Of a stretch of DNA of 64,000 bases, positions 1 through 7,037 are shown piece by piece. Within the stretch, counting starts at the first letter, position 1. Each line of letters opens with the position of its first letter. This stretch comes from JANQEU01 sp965601455 (GTDB lineage Bacteria; Bacteroidota; Bacteroidia; Cytophagales; Cyclobacteriaceae). The notes under the pieces are model-generated. The model worked only from the letters and a program-made list of their open reading frames with translations, was not told the DNA's origin and did not search any database. The translations under genes and the position numbers were made by a program. The stretch is taken from contig OZ271831.1 in the NCBI GenBank assembly GCA_965601455.1, positions 4,712,001 to 4,776,000 on the forward strand, given 5' to 3'.

Positions 1-78
1 GACGCTGATGAATCCCTGGAACAAGCCTTGAGAAACTTCCTTTTGAATATGGAAAATCAGTTTAACAAACGTAGATAA
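1..78 (+). CDS. C-terminal end of an unidentified protein (partial)
   Basis: Frame 1 is open from the window edge for 25 codons and ends at TAA (76-78). The residues are charged and helix-like, ending in NMENQFNKRR. The stop shares its last base with the ATG of the next gene (TAATG), which suggests co-transcription and coupled translation. Too little is present to assign a family. Confidence 0.55.
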   Translation, partial: DADESLEQALRNFLLNMENQFNKRR

Positions 79-854
79 TGGATATCGAAAGATACCTTCA
101 ACGATTAGGTCTGGAACGAGAGCCTCCATCGCTAGAGTACCTTTCGAAACTACAACTCCACCACCTTAGAAATATCCCATTCGAAAACCTGGATGTTCAC
201 TATGGTAAACCCATTATTCTTGACCTAAAACAGATTGAAAAGAAAATAATTCCTACGAAGAGAGGAGGTTCTGATTTTGAGTTGAATGGATTGTTCTACA
301 ACCTCTTGTTGAACCTGGGGTATTCCTGTTACCTCGGGGGAGCTAGTTTTTATATCGATGATGGGAAATTCACCCAACAGAATGAACACATGGTAATCAT
401 CGTTGAGATCTCATATCAAAAATACCTGGTCGATGTAGGGTTACATAATAACTTCACTGTACCTAAAAAGATGATACCTAATCAGGTATTCCTTGACCAT
501 ACCACGTATTACAAATGGGAAGTTGATCCTGATGACCATTTCCTCTTAAGAAAGTCATCCAATGGTACAACCTTTTCAACTCTGTTTCGGTTGACTCAGG
601 ATCAGTTTCAGTTTATTCAATTTCTGGATGTGAACACTCGTCTACAGGAAGATCCTGAATCCAGTTTAAGACGAGAAAAGTATATCTCCATACTTTCTGA
701 AAACAATATCAGATATATTCTAACGGATACACGATTTCAAATAATCCATGGAAGCCAGACTCAGTCCATTGATATCACTAGTAACGAAGAGTTTTATTCC
801 AAACTAGAAGAATTCTTTCAGCTGAAAATGGAGGATGTTTTAAGTCAACATTGA
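78..854 (+). CDS. Arylamine N-acetyltransferase-fold protein lacking the catalytic Cys
   Basis: The 258-residue product matches the arylamine N-acetyltransferase (NAT) family in length and layout. It has the N-terminal helical part (LHHLRNIPFENLDV, about 27-40), the RGG...ELNGLF block (62-73) and the HMV...YLVDVG block (104-121). Family members use a Cys-His-Asp triad to move acetyl from acetyl-CoA to arylamines or hydrazines. Here His104 and Asp119 are present, but the Cys position in the usual RGGxC motif is Asp66 (read RGGSDFELN). The reading frame is intact, so this looks like a conserved but repurposed or inactive NAT fold rather than a decayed gene. It starts within the stop codon of the preceding gene and overlaps the convergent gene at its 3' end by 15 bases. 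Confidence 0.85.
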   Translation: MDIERYLQRLGLEREPPSLEYLSKLQLHHLRNIPFENLDVHYGKPIILDLKQIEKKIIPTKRGGSDFELNGLFYNLLLNLGYSCYLGGASFYIDDGKFTQQNEHMVIIVEISYQKYLVDVGLHNNFTVPKKMIPNQVFLDHTTYYKWEVDPDDHFLLRKSSNGTTFSTLFRLTQDQFQFIQFLDVNTRLQEDPESSLRREKYISILSENNIRYILTDTRFQIIHGSQTQSIDITSNEEFYSKLEEFFQLKMEDVLSQH

Positions 855-1712
855 TTGAAACATACTGATGGACTCATCAAAAAAGTACATTGCTGTAGCC
901 TTTTGATCGCTGCTATCCCAAAGATTTCTGGTAAAATACACAGAGCCGAACCAATTATTCTTATGCCAGAAACCCCGTGTTGAGAATTTAGGTAAAACTG
1001 TTTCCATGATATGAGGTCTGGAAGTGACATAATAGTAAGGTTCATCATAATATTTATCACCGGGGCAAAAACCGAGTGTGATGTAAGTATCCGTTTCTTC
1101 CTCATCCGTTTCAATCAATATGATGCGCATTTCCATATTGAACCGTTTTGGATATACTTCTATTGCTGATGTGTCCTTATGACATTGTCTATACTCCGAA
1201 AATAGAATAAATGCATCATGAAAGTATCCCCCCAAATCTTTGATCAGATCTAAATCTGGGAGAGAAAATCCTTTCTTATCTCGTAAATCCGGAGGTAGCG
1301 AATATGGCGGATTCATGACCAGGTGTGATGAGGACAAGTTAAGACTGATAATATGCTGTTCAAGCCATACTAGCACCTGGTTCTCAGATTTCTCCGAAAG
1401 AGTGATCGAGTCTAAAGTATTTACTTTTTCATCTACCAGGTAAATACTAAAGTCATCGAATGAAAGAGAGGACCGGAATTTATGAATACCCGAAACCCAA
1501 TTCCCCGCCAAACGCCAAAGTCCGGGAATCCAATTCAAACTAGCGTTCCTATCATTGCTAACCGGTTCTAAAAAAGTACGACCAACTGCAGAAACATTCT
1601 GTATGGCCAGGTGACAATCATTCTTCATTGACCTCAACAGATCAAGGTCCAATGATCTCAACGCATACCATTCGTACTTATCGGAAACTGTTAACACAAA
1701 AAAAGCCCCCAA
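840..1712 (-). CDS. Conserved protein of unknown function
   Basis: A soluble protein of about 285-290 residues with no signal peptide or membrane segment. The C-terminal half holds a distinctive block, FCPGDKYYDEPYYYVTSRP (about 212-230), followed by aromatic-rich sequence; I cannot attach a name or function to it. The start is unclear. The longest frame begins with TTG at 1712, which lies inside the terminator of the upstream TerB-like gene. GTG at 1697 is an alternative. The next ATG, at 1625, would remove apparently conserved sequence (YEWYALRSLDLDLLRS). The stop overlaps the end of the convergent NAT-like gene by 15 bases. Confidence 0.7.
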   Translation of the reverse strand: MGAFFVLTVSDKYEWYALRSLDLDLLRSMKNDCHLAIQNVSAVGRTFLEPVSNDRNASLNWIPGLWRLAGNWVSGIHKFRSSLSFDDFSIYLVDEKVNTLDSITLSEKSENQVLVWLEQHIISLNLSSSHLVMNPPYSLPPDLRDKKGFSLPDLDLIKDLGGYFHDAFILFSEYRQCHKDTSAIEVYPKRFNMEMRIILIETDEEETDTYITLGFCPGDKYYDEPYYYVTSRPHIMETVLPKFSTRGFWHKNNWFGSVYFTRNLWDSSDQKATAMYFFDESISMFQSMLT

Positions 1713-1720
1713 CAGGAGGC
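1698..1720 (-). terminator. Intrinsic terminator of the TerB-like gene
   Basis: Read on the minus strand, GCCTCC-TGTT-GGGGGC forms a 6-bp stem (one G-U pair) followed directly by seven T. It lies eight bases after the stop of the TerB-like gene. It overlaps the first possible codons of the next minus-strand gene, which must therefore be transcribed by read-through or from its own promoter. Confidence 0.75.
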
Positions 1721-1727
1721 CTAGATC

Positions 1728-2123
1728 TTAGTTCATGTATTTCTTGACTGCCTTTTTCAAGGAAGCAATATCCGCTGTGATCGATGGGTCGGAATAAATT
1801 CTTGATGATAGAGCAGAAACCACTTTCCTCTTGAAACCTAGTTTTTCGGCTAGATCTTCACAGTATTTGATTTCAGAAAGATAGACCTGTGAATCAATTT
1901 TCATAAGCTGTATAATATTATACAGGTAATCAAATTTCTCATCATCCGTCATCGTATTCAGATCAGGCAGTGGAACTGGATCTTCAACTATTTCTTTAAT
2001 TTCAGCCTCGCTCAGGCCATTTGCCCGGCCAACCATTAGAATATGGAGTTTCTCCTGTCCGTCAAAGTCACCGTCAATCTTAGCTAGCTGTATAAGGGTA
2101 CTCAGTTGTGATTTAATACTCAT
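1728..2123 (-). CDS. TerB-like (tellurite-resistance fold) protein
   Basis: A 131-residue all-helical protein. Two similar helical units carry the TerB-fold signature LIQLAKIDGDFDGQEKLHIL (about 10-29) and IIQLMKIDSQVYLSEIKYC (about 71-89), with the acidic residues that in TerB proteins line a metal-binding site. There is no signal peptide. Such single-domain TerB-like proteins are common in Bacteroidota and are seldom tied to tellurite resistance; the cellular role is unknown. A second TerB-like protein is encoded at 37944-38402. A terminator follows the stop codon. Confidence 0.8.
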   Translation of the reverse strand: MSIKSQLSTLIQLAKIDGDFDGQEKLHILMVGRANGLSEAEIKEIVEDPVPLPDLNTMTDDEKFDYLYNIIQLMKIDSQVYLSEIKYCEDLAEKLGFKRKVVSALSSRIYSDPSITADIASLKKAVKKYMN

Positions 2124-2267
2124 GTCTTGATAGTTATAATGGAAGCTATTCGAATATTCTAATTTAATGATTTGCTTTAAATATTAAGCCCAATCAGGAT
2201 GGTTGTTTTGTAAAGCTTGTAATTTGAAAAAAAACTTGGAAATATTTATCACTTTTTTGAGGGAAAA

Positions 2268-3029
2268 TCAATGGACATAACTTGCGGCATTAACGTCAAA
2301 AGTGGATCCTGTAGCATGGTCGACCATTCCTGAAGCAATAAACGTTATTAAAGGTGCAATGTCTTTGGGTTCCGTAAGTCTTTCTAGGGCTACATCATCT
2401 GTAGCATGGTCTTCGCCATACTTTTGAATGAATTCCATTGCCATATCCGTACGAACAAATCCCGGAGCAACATTGAACGCTTTTATACCATGCTTACCAA
2501 ATGAACGCGCGATAGAACGCGTAAGTGAAACCAACCCTGCTTTGGATGCTGCGTACGCCATATAATCTTCCGTCTCACCCCTGAAAGCTGCCCGAGAAGT
2601 AATATTAATTATTCTTCCCGCTGTCTTTCGAGCCAAAAAGTGTTCGATGGCCTTCTTACAAAGAACTGCAGGACTGGTCAGATTTACTTGTAAAGTCTCC
2701 TCCCAATTTTTTGTCCACTCTTCTTCAGGTGCTTTTACATCTGCTGGTTTGGCCATTCCCGCATTATTAATCAGGATTTCGAGACTACCCATTTCCAGAG
2801 AAACTCTTTCGAACAGTTTACCAGCATCATCAGGTTGAGACAGGTCAGCCTGAAATGCTTTGGATTCATTTCCCAGAATATGTGCAAGATTTTCAGCTTC
2901 CCTCACATTGGTATTGTAGTGAACGGCAATGGTAGCTCCGGCTTCGGCAAGTTTCGTAGCAATTGCTTTGCCAATTCCTCTACTGGCACCGGTGACCAGA
3001 ATGTTGAGCCCAGATAAGTTGATATACAT
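2268..3029 (-). CDS. SDR-family oxidoreductase, FabG-like
   Basis: This 253-residue protein is a classical short-chain dehydrogenase/reductase. It has the NAD(P)-binding loop TGASRGIG (13-20), NNAG (88-91), catalytic Ser145 and the YxxxK pair Tyr159/Lys163. The PGFVRTDMA segment after the catalytic core is also typical. Members reduce or oxidise carbonyl/hydroxyl groups; many are annotated as 3-oxoacyl-ACP reductases, but there is no fatty-acid gene next to it, so the substrate is open. The gene stands alone. A 7-bp inverted repeat (3027-3033 and 3043-3049) covers its ATG and the AAGG just before it, which could hide the start codon in the mRNA. Confidence 0.88.
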   Translation of the reverse strand: MYINLSGLNILVTGASRGIGKAIATKLAEAGATIAVHYNTNVREAENLAHILGNESKAFQADLSQPDDAGKLFERVSLEMGSLEILINNAGMAKPADVKAPEEEWTKNWEETLQVNLTSPAVLCKKAIEHFLARKTAGRIINITSRAAFRGETEDYMAYAASKAGLVSLTRSIARSFGKHGIKAFNVAPGFVRTDMAMEFIQKYGEDHATDDVALERLTEPKDIAPLITFIASGMVDHATGSTFDVNAASYVH

Positions 3030-3185
3030 CCTTTACGTTTTCAAGGATGAAAATTAAATGAAATATACACGTTAACGGACCTTTCGCTGAGCTTTATTAC
3101 CGAGGAAACTTAAATGATACTAGTATAAATGCATATTCTGGCATGGAATTGGGATATGAATAAATAATTATCAAAGACTAAGGTT

Positions 3186-3776
3186 ATGAAAGCATTTTTA
3201 CCCATTTCCATCGCACTACTTCTAACCTCCTGCATATATCATGATAGCATCGGTCCAGTAGGTCCACGCGGACCTCAAGGTCAAAGAGGAGTCCCCGGTC
3301 CCCAAGGGCCTCAGGGGCCACAAGGTGCTCCAGGAGAAAGTGGATACCTTTTTGAATTTTCCGATGTAAACTTTATTGATCCTGATTATGAGGTTCTGCT
3401 TTCTTATCCTGATTTTTTTGAAGGCTTACCTACCGATATTGCCCTGGTCTATCTCCTATGGGATGTCATCGAGACGGATCAGGAATTATTGGAGGTTTGG
3501 AGGCCTGTTCCTCAAACAGTATTCACCGAGCACGGAATACTTCAATATAACTATGATCACACTCCATATGATGTCAGACTATTTCTAGATGGAAATTTTC
3601 CACTGGCAAACTTATCGGCAATAGATACCGATGGATGGGTTGTTAGAGTAGTCATTGTTCCAAGTGATTTTTTTGAAGGCGGTCGAATGATTATTCCCAC
3701 GTACCAGGAAATCGAAGAATCGTTAGGGCTACCTAAGTTCAAAGATGTAAATCGGAAAGTCAGAAAGCGACGGTAG
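3186..3776 (+). CDS. Collagen-like repeat lipoprotein
   Basis: A 196-residue predicted lipoprotein. The short signal peptide ends in a lipobox (LLLTSC, Cys16). A short linker is followed by ten Gly-X-Y triplets (about 23-52, rich in GPQ) and then a C-terminal globular region of about 140 residues that I do not recognise. Pro-rich GXY runs can form a collagen triple helix, so an envelope-anchored trimer is a reasonable inference. The gene is monocistronic, with its own terminator 9 bases after the stop. Confidence 0.8.
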   Translation: MKAFLPISIALLLTSCIYHDSIGPVGPRGPQGQRGVPGPQGPQGPQGAPGESGYLFEFSDVNFIDPDYEVLLSYPDFFEGLPTDIALVYLLWDVIETDQELLEVWRPVPQTVFTEHGILQYNYDHTPYDVRLFLDGNFPLANLSAIDTDGWVVRVVIVPSDFFEGGRMIIPTYQEIEESLGLPKFKDVNRKVRKRR

Positions 3777-3784
3777 CTTCCTAG

Positions 3785-3808
3785 AGTCCTCTTGACGAGG
3801 ACTTTTTT
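3785..3808 (+). terminator. Intrinsic terminator after the collagen-like gene
   Basis: A perfect 7-bp stem (AGTCCTC / GAGGACT) with a 5-base loop is followed by a run of T, starting 9 bases after the stop codon at 3776. Confidence 0.85.
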
Positions 3809-3960
3809 ATTATGTAGGCCTTACACTTGAATAAAATCAATTCATTTGAGAAATTTAACCCCGTTAGTATATTAGGCTGACATTCAGAAAATTATTAATT
3901 TCGTCCCTTTGCACCAACTAATTGAAAGTAACCTGCGAATAATCGCTTAAATCTAACCTC

Positions 3961-5157
3961 ATGGGTATAATCATTCCGCTAATCCTCATCTCTCTATGTT
4001 GCCTTGTGATCTGGCGAGCCGGAGATGGATTTATGACCGCCTCGGAATACGTTGGAAGGAATTTATCAGAAGGTGTTCGAGGAGCTACAATCAACGCTGT
4101 AGCCAGCTCAATGCCCGAAGTTTTTACTTCATTGTTTTTCCTTTTTATACTAATGGATGCCAGTGGATTTTCCGGTGGCATTGGTACCACTGCCGGAAGT
4201 GCTATTTTCAATGGTATGGTTATCCCCGCGGTTTCTGTAATCGCTGTGACCACCATGGGGTTGGCAAAAAAGATACACGTTTCCAGAAAGGTTCTACTGA
4301 GAGACGGAATTGCGTTGATAATTGCTGAGTTCATTTTCCTGGTTTTGATAAGCGGCTCATCGCTCCACTGGTACCATGGTCTTATCCTAATGCTGGTTTA
4401 CGTAGTGTACATAATCTACATGTTCACAACAATGAGCAAGAAAGAGAAAGAGGAATTTCTTGAAGAAGGTCACATAGAAGAACAGGAATTCGAGGATGAG
4501 GAAAGAGAACACACCCCATTTCTACAGGGTTTACTTACGTTTGATCTAGAAAGAATTTTTCTTGGAAAAAAAGAAATAAATGATTCTCGTGCTTGGGTGC
4601 TTTTAGTTTTTTCTACTCTTGCAATCGCTGGAGTATGTTATTTCCTCGTAATTGCTTGTGAGTGGTTGGGAGAAGAAACCTACGAAGTACCCTTACTTGG
4701 AACATTCGATGGGTTGAATATCCCTGTGATGTTCGTCGCACTGATATTGGCCTCTGCTGCCTCCAGCTTTCCTGACACCATTATTTCCATCAAGGACGCT
4801 CAACGTGGAAAGTACGATGATGCGATCTCTAATGCACTTGGAAGCAACATTTTTGATGTCTGCTTCGCCTTAGGATTTCCTCTCTTCATCTTCACAATCA
4901 TTAAGGGGCCAATCATGATGCCTCCGGAAATCATTGATTTAAGTAGCGAATTACGTTTCTTGCTTTGGATATTGACCATTGTGGCGGTAATCATCTTTAC
5001 TTATGGAAAATACATAGGTCAGAAAAAAGCATTTTTATTGCTAACCATTTATTTCCTATTTGTAATCTACATTATCCTTAGGGGTGCAAATAACCCGGTT
5101 GCTGAGGCTATTGCTGATTTTCTTGTATCAGTAGTTAGGTATTTTAGAATCGGGTAG
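3961..5157 (+). CDS. Calcium/sodium:cation antiporter (CaCA superfamily)
   Basis: This 398-residue polytopic membrane protein has the two internal alpha repeats of the CaCA exchanger family. Alpha-1 reads GATINAVASSMPEVFTSLFF (about 41-60) with GTTAGSAIFNGMVIP after it. Alpha-2 reads LILASAASSFPDTIISIKDA (about 261-280) with SNALGSNIFDVCFALGFPL after it. The acidic residues in the two SSxP[ED] motifs are the expected cation ligands. A hydrophilic acidic loop (about 160-190) separates the two halves, as in NCX/YrbG-like exchangers. It probably exchanges Ca2+ (or another cation) for Na+, K+ or H+ across the inner membrane. The ion cannot be fixed from sequence. It is convergent with the Rieske gene, with 2 bases between the stops. 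Confidence 0.88.
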   Translation: MGIIIPLILISLCCLVIWRAGDGFMTASEYVGRNLSEGVRGATINAVASSMPEVFTSLFFLFILMDASGFSGGIGTTAGSAIFNGMVIPAVSVIAVTTMGLAKKIHVSRKVLLRDGIALIIAEFIFLVLISGSSLHWYHGLILMLVYVVYIIYMFTTMSKKEKEEFLEEGHIEEQEFEDEEREHTPFLQGLLTFDLERIFLGKKEINDSRAWVLLVFSTLAIAGVCYFLVIACEWLGEETYEVPLLGTFDGLNIPVMFVALILASAASSFPDTIISIKDAQRGKYDDAISNALGSNIFDVCFALGFPLFIFTIIKGPIMMPPEIIDLSSELRFLLWILTIVAVIIFTYGKYIGQKKAFLLLTIYFLFVIYIILRGANNPVAEAIADFLVSVVRYFRIG

Positions 5158-5159
5158 AT

Positions 5160-5483
5160 CTACTTTAGTTCGACGATTATAGCTCCGTTTTCTTTTTTTA
5201 TTGGGTAGGTTTTTAAAGGACCGCTTCGCTGAAAGCATTCTTCACCATCTTTTAAATTATAGCGGTGAGCATGCCAGGGACAAACAATTTCATTTCGTGA
5301 ATTAATGACACCCTCATAAAGAGGATAATCCATGTGGGGACAGGTCTTTTCAAATAGGTAGAAACCCTCCTTGGAATGACCTATACAAAAACTCTTGTCC
5401 CCAATACGTAATTCCTTAACTTCTCCAATTCCAATCTTAGAATTCGCCTCTTCTATTGAACCAAAGAGTTTAACTTTCGACAT
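5160..5483 (-). CDS. Rieske [2Fe-2S] ferredoxin-like protein
   Basis: A small (107-residue) single-domain Rieske protein. The cluster ligands are Cys48-Pro-His50 and Cys68-Pro-Trp-His71, in the usual CxH...CxxH order. It has no membrane anchor, so it resembles soluble Rieske ferredoxins that pass electrons to oxygenases or act in nitrite-reductase small subunits. No oxygenase is adjacent, so its partner is unknown. The frame is open further upstream to 5603, but MSKVKLFG at 5483 is the natural start; the extension would run antisense through the divergent PLP enzyme gene. Confidence 0.85.
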   Translation of the reverse strand: MSKVKLFGSIEEANSKIGIGEVKELRIGDKSFCIGHSKEGFYLFEKTCPHMDYPLYEGVINSRNEIVCPWHAHRYNLKDGEECFQRSGPLKTYPIKKENGAIIVELK

Positions 5484-5494
5484 ATTTTTTTTAG

Positions 5495-6637
5495 ATGAAA
5501 TGTAAGAAATCAAAATTCCAGCTTCAAGGCAAAATTTCCTACTTGAATTGCGCCTACATGTCTCCGCTTTCAAACAAGGTCGAAAAAGCTGGTAAAAAGG
5601 CAATTATGGGAAAGCGGAAACCCTACTCAATTACAGCGGAGGATTTTTTTCGCCCGGGAGAGGTGGCGCGACAATTGTTTTCTACGATAATTGATAATCC
5701 ACAGCCGAATAGATGTGTAGTCATTCCTTCTGTTTCATATGGAATTGCCAACGTTGTGGCCAATCTGCCAAAAAAACAGGGGAAGGTAGTCGTCACCGGA
5801 GAGCAATTTCCAAGCAACATATATCCATGGTTGGAAGAAGAACATTTTCAGATTCAAACTATCTCTCGCCCAGGTGGGGAAAACAGTGGGAAGCAATGGA
5901 ATCAAAATATACTTGAGGCTATCGATAATAAAACATCCGCGGTAACTCTTGGTCATATACACTGGGCAGATGGTACAGTATTTGATCTGAAAGCGATTAG
6001 AGAACGATGTAACGACGTTGGCGCCGCTTTGATAGTCGACGGCACTCAATCCATAGGAGCACTACCGTTTAGCGTTCAACAAATTCAACCGGATGCTTTA
6101 ATATGCGCCGGATACAAATGGTTAATGGGCCCATACTCCATCGGAATGGCCTACTATGGGGAAATATTCGACGAAGGCACCCCCATTGAACAAAATTGGA
6201 TAAACCGACTGCACTCGGAAAACTTCGGTGGACTCGTTAAATACCAAGAAGAATATCAAGAGGGCGCTTTTAGGTATGGGGTAGGTGAACAGAGCAATTT
6301 CATCCTTCTGCCTATGTTAAACACAGCAATGAAGCAGGTAATCAATTGGGGACCACAGAACATTCAGTCTTACTGCAACGACCTCCTTAGACCATTTCTC
6401 AATCGGATTAAAGAATTGGGGTACCAAGTAGAGGATCAGAGATTTCGAGCCTCTCACTTATTTGGAATTCGGGTTACAGAAGGTGTCAAAATACAAGAGC
6501 TGTCAGAACATCTTAAACGTCATAAGGTGTCTGTGTCAATGAGGTCAGATGTTGTTCGTGTATCTCCTCATGTGTACAACGAAGAGAAAGATGTTCGACG
6601 ACTGATAAATGCCCTGGACTCAGCAATAAATCATTGA
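5495..6637 (+). CDS. Class V aminotransferase / cysteine-desulfurase-like PLP enzyme
   Basis: This 380-residue fold-type I PLP enzyme shows the class V signature, with Asp182 (VDGTQSIG) for the pyridine nitrogen and the Schiff-base Lys208 in AGYKWLMGPY. SVSYGIANV (about 79-87) fits the phosphate-binding region. Relatives include cysteine desulfurases, kynureninase and isopenicillin-N-epimerase-like proteins. I see no clear active-site Cys loop of a desulfurase, so the substrate is unassigned. Its start codon lies only 11 bases from that of the divergent Rieske gene, so any promoter must lie within that gene. A second enzyme of this broad class is encoded at 26017-27291. Confidence 0.82.
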   Translation: MKCKKSKFQLQGKISYLNCAYMSPLSNKVEKAGKKAIMGKRKPYSITAEDFFRPGEVARQLFSTIIDNPQPNRCVVIPSVSYGIANVVANLPKKQGKVVVTGEQFPSNIYPWLEEEHFQIQTISRPGGENSGKQWNQNILEAIDNKTSAVTLGHIHWADGTVFDLKAIRERCNDVGAALIVDGTQSIGALPFSVQQIQPDALICAGYKWLMGPYSIGMAYYGEIFDEGTPIEQNWINRLHSENFGGLVKYQEEYQEGAFRYGVGEQSNFILLPMLNTAMKQVINWGPQNIQSYCNDLLRPFLNRIKELGYQVEDQRFRASHLFGIRVTEGVKIQELSEHLKRHKVSVSMRSDVVRVSPHVYNEEKDVRRLINALDSAINH

Positions 6638-6689
6638 TCGCGCTGAAACTAAAATCGGTTTGTTATAAATTAGCCGAAAAAAAAATCAA

Positions 6690-6827
6690 ATGGAACTTAC
6701 GAATCCTGCAGTGACTGAGGGAGTTGATCTTTTTGTAAATATTGTAGTTGTACTAATCGCCTTTGTTGCTGCCGTTTCTTTCATAGATTTCAAGAAAGAA
6801 AATCAACCGAAAGAAGACAATCACTAA
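6690..6827 (+). CDS. 45-residue single-pass membrane microprotein
   Basis: ATG at 6690 opens a 45-codon frame ending in TAA. It has a short N-terminal part, one hydrophobic segment (VNIVVVLIAFVAAVSF, about 17-32) and a charged tail (DFKKENQPKEDNH). The order suggests a one-pass inner-membrane peptide with a charged C-terminus. It follows the PLP enzyme gene by 52 bases on the same strand and ends 1 base from a convergent microprotein gene. No family recognised. Confidence 0.5.
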   Translation: MELTNPAVTEGVDLFVNIVVVLIAFVAAVSFIDFKKENQPKEDNH

Positions 6828-6828
6828 A

Positions 6829-6933
6829 TCACTGGTGATCCCTTTCGTGATCACTAACCTTGTGGTTAGGAAGAATAAACGGGCAAATGATTGCCAAAAG
6901 GAATAGTCCGATTATTAAACCTAGCATGAACAT
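6829..6933 (-). CDS. 34-residue single-pass membrane microprotein
   Basis: On the minus strand ATG at 6933 opens a 34-codon frame. It begins with a very hydrophobic stretch (MLGLIIGLFLLAIICPFIL) and ends with a polar, His-rich tail. A purine-rich AAAGAAG lies about 8 bases before the ATG. It lies about 100 bases downstream of gdhA on the same strand, after a hairpin, and is convergent with the 45-residue microprotein. No family recognised; the call rests on the membrane-segment pattern and the start context. Confidence 0.42.
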   Translation of the reverse strand: MFMLGLIIGLFLLAIICPFILPNHKVSDHERDHQ

Positions 6934-6960
6934 AATTATCTTCTTTATTTAGTTAATGAA

Positions 6961-6989
6961 AGTGGCAAATATGCTAAGACTTTGCCACT
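6961..6989 (-). terminator. Hairpin downstream of gdhA
   Basis: A perfect 9-bp inverted repeat (AGTGGCAAA / TTTGCCACT) with an 11-base loop lies about 50 bases after the gdhA stop. On the minus strand it is followed by TTTCATT, a weak T-tract, so it may be an inefficient terminator or a 3'-end stabiliser. Confidence 0.5.
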
Positions 6990-7037
6990 ATCATAAACTT
7001 ATTGAATCATATTTCTTTCTCGATCAAAACAATATGA

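Noticed and set aside
1728..2123. Tellurite-resistance operon
   Set aside because: A TerB-like fold alone is common; no terA, terC, terD or terZ genes are near either TerB-like gene.
5484..5603. Upstream extension of the Rieske frame
   Set aside because: The extension runs antisense through the first codons of the PLP enzyme and has no family sequence; ATG at 5483 gives a normal small Rieske protein.
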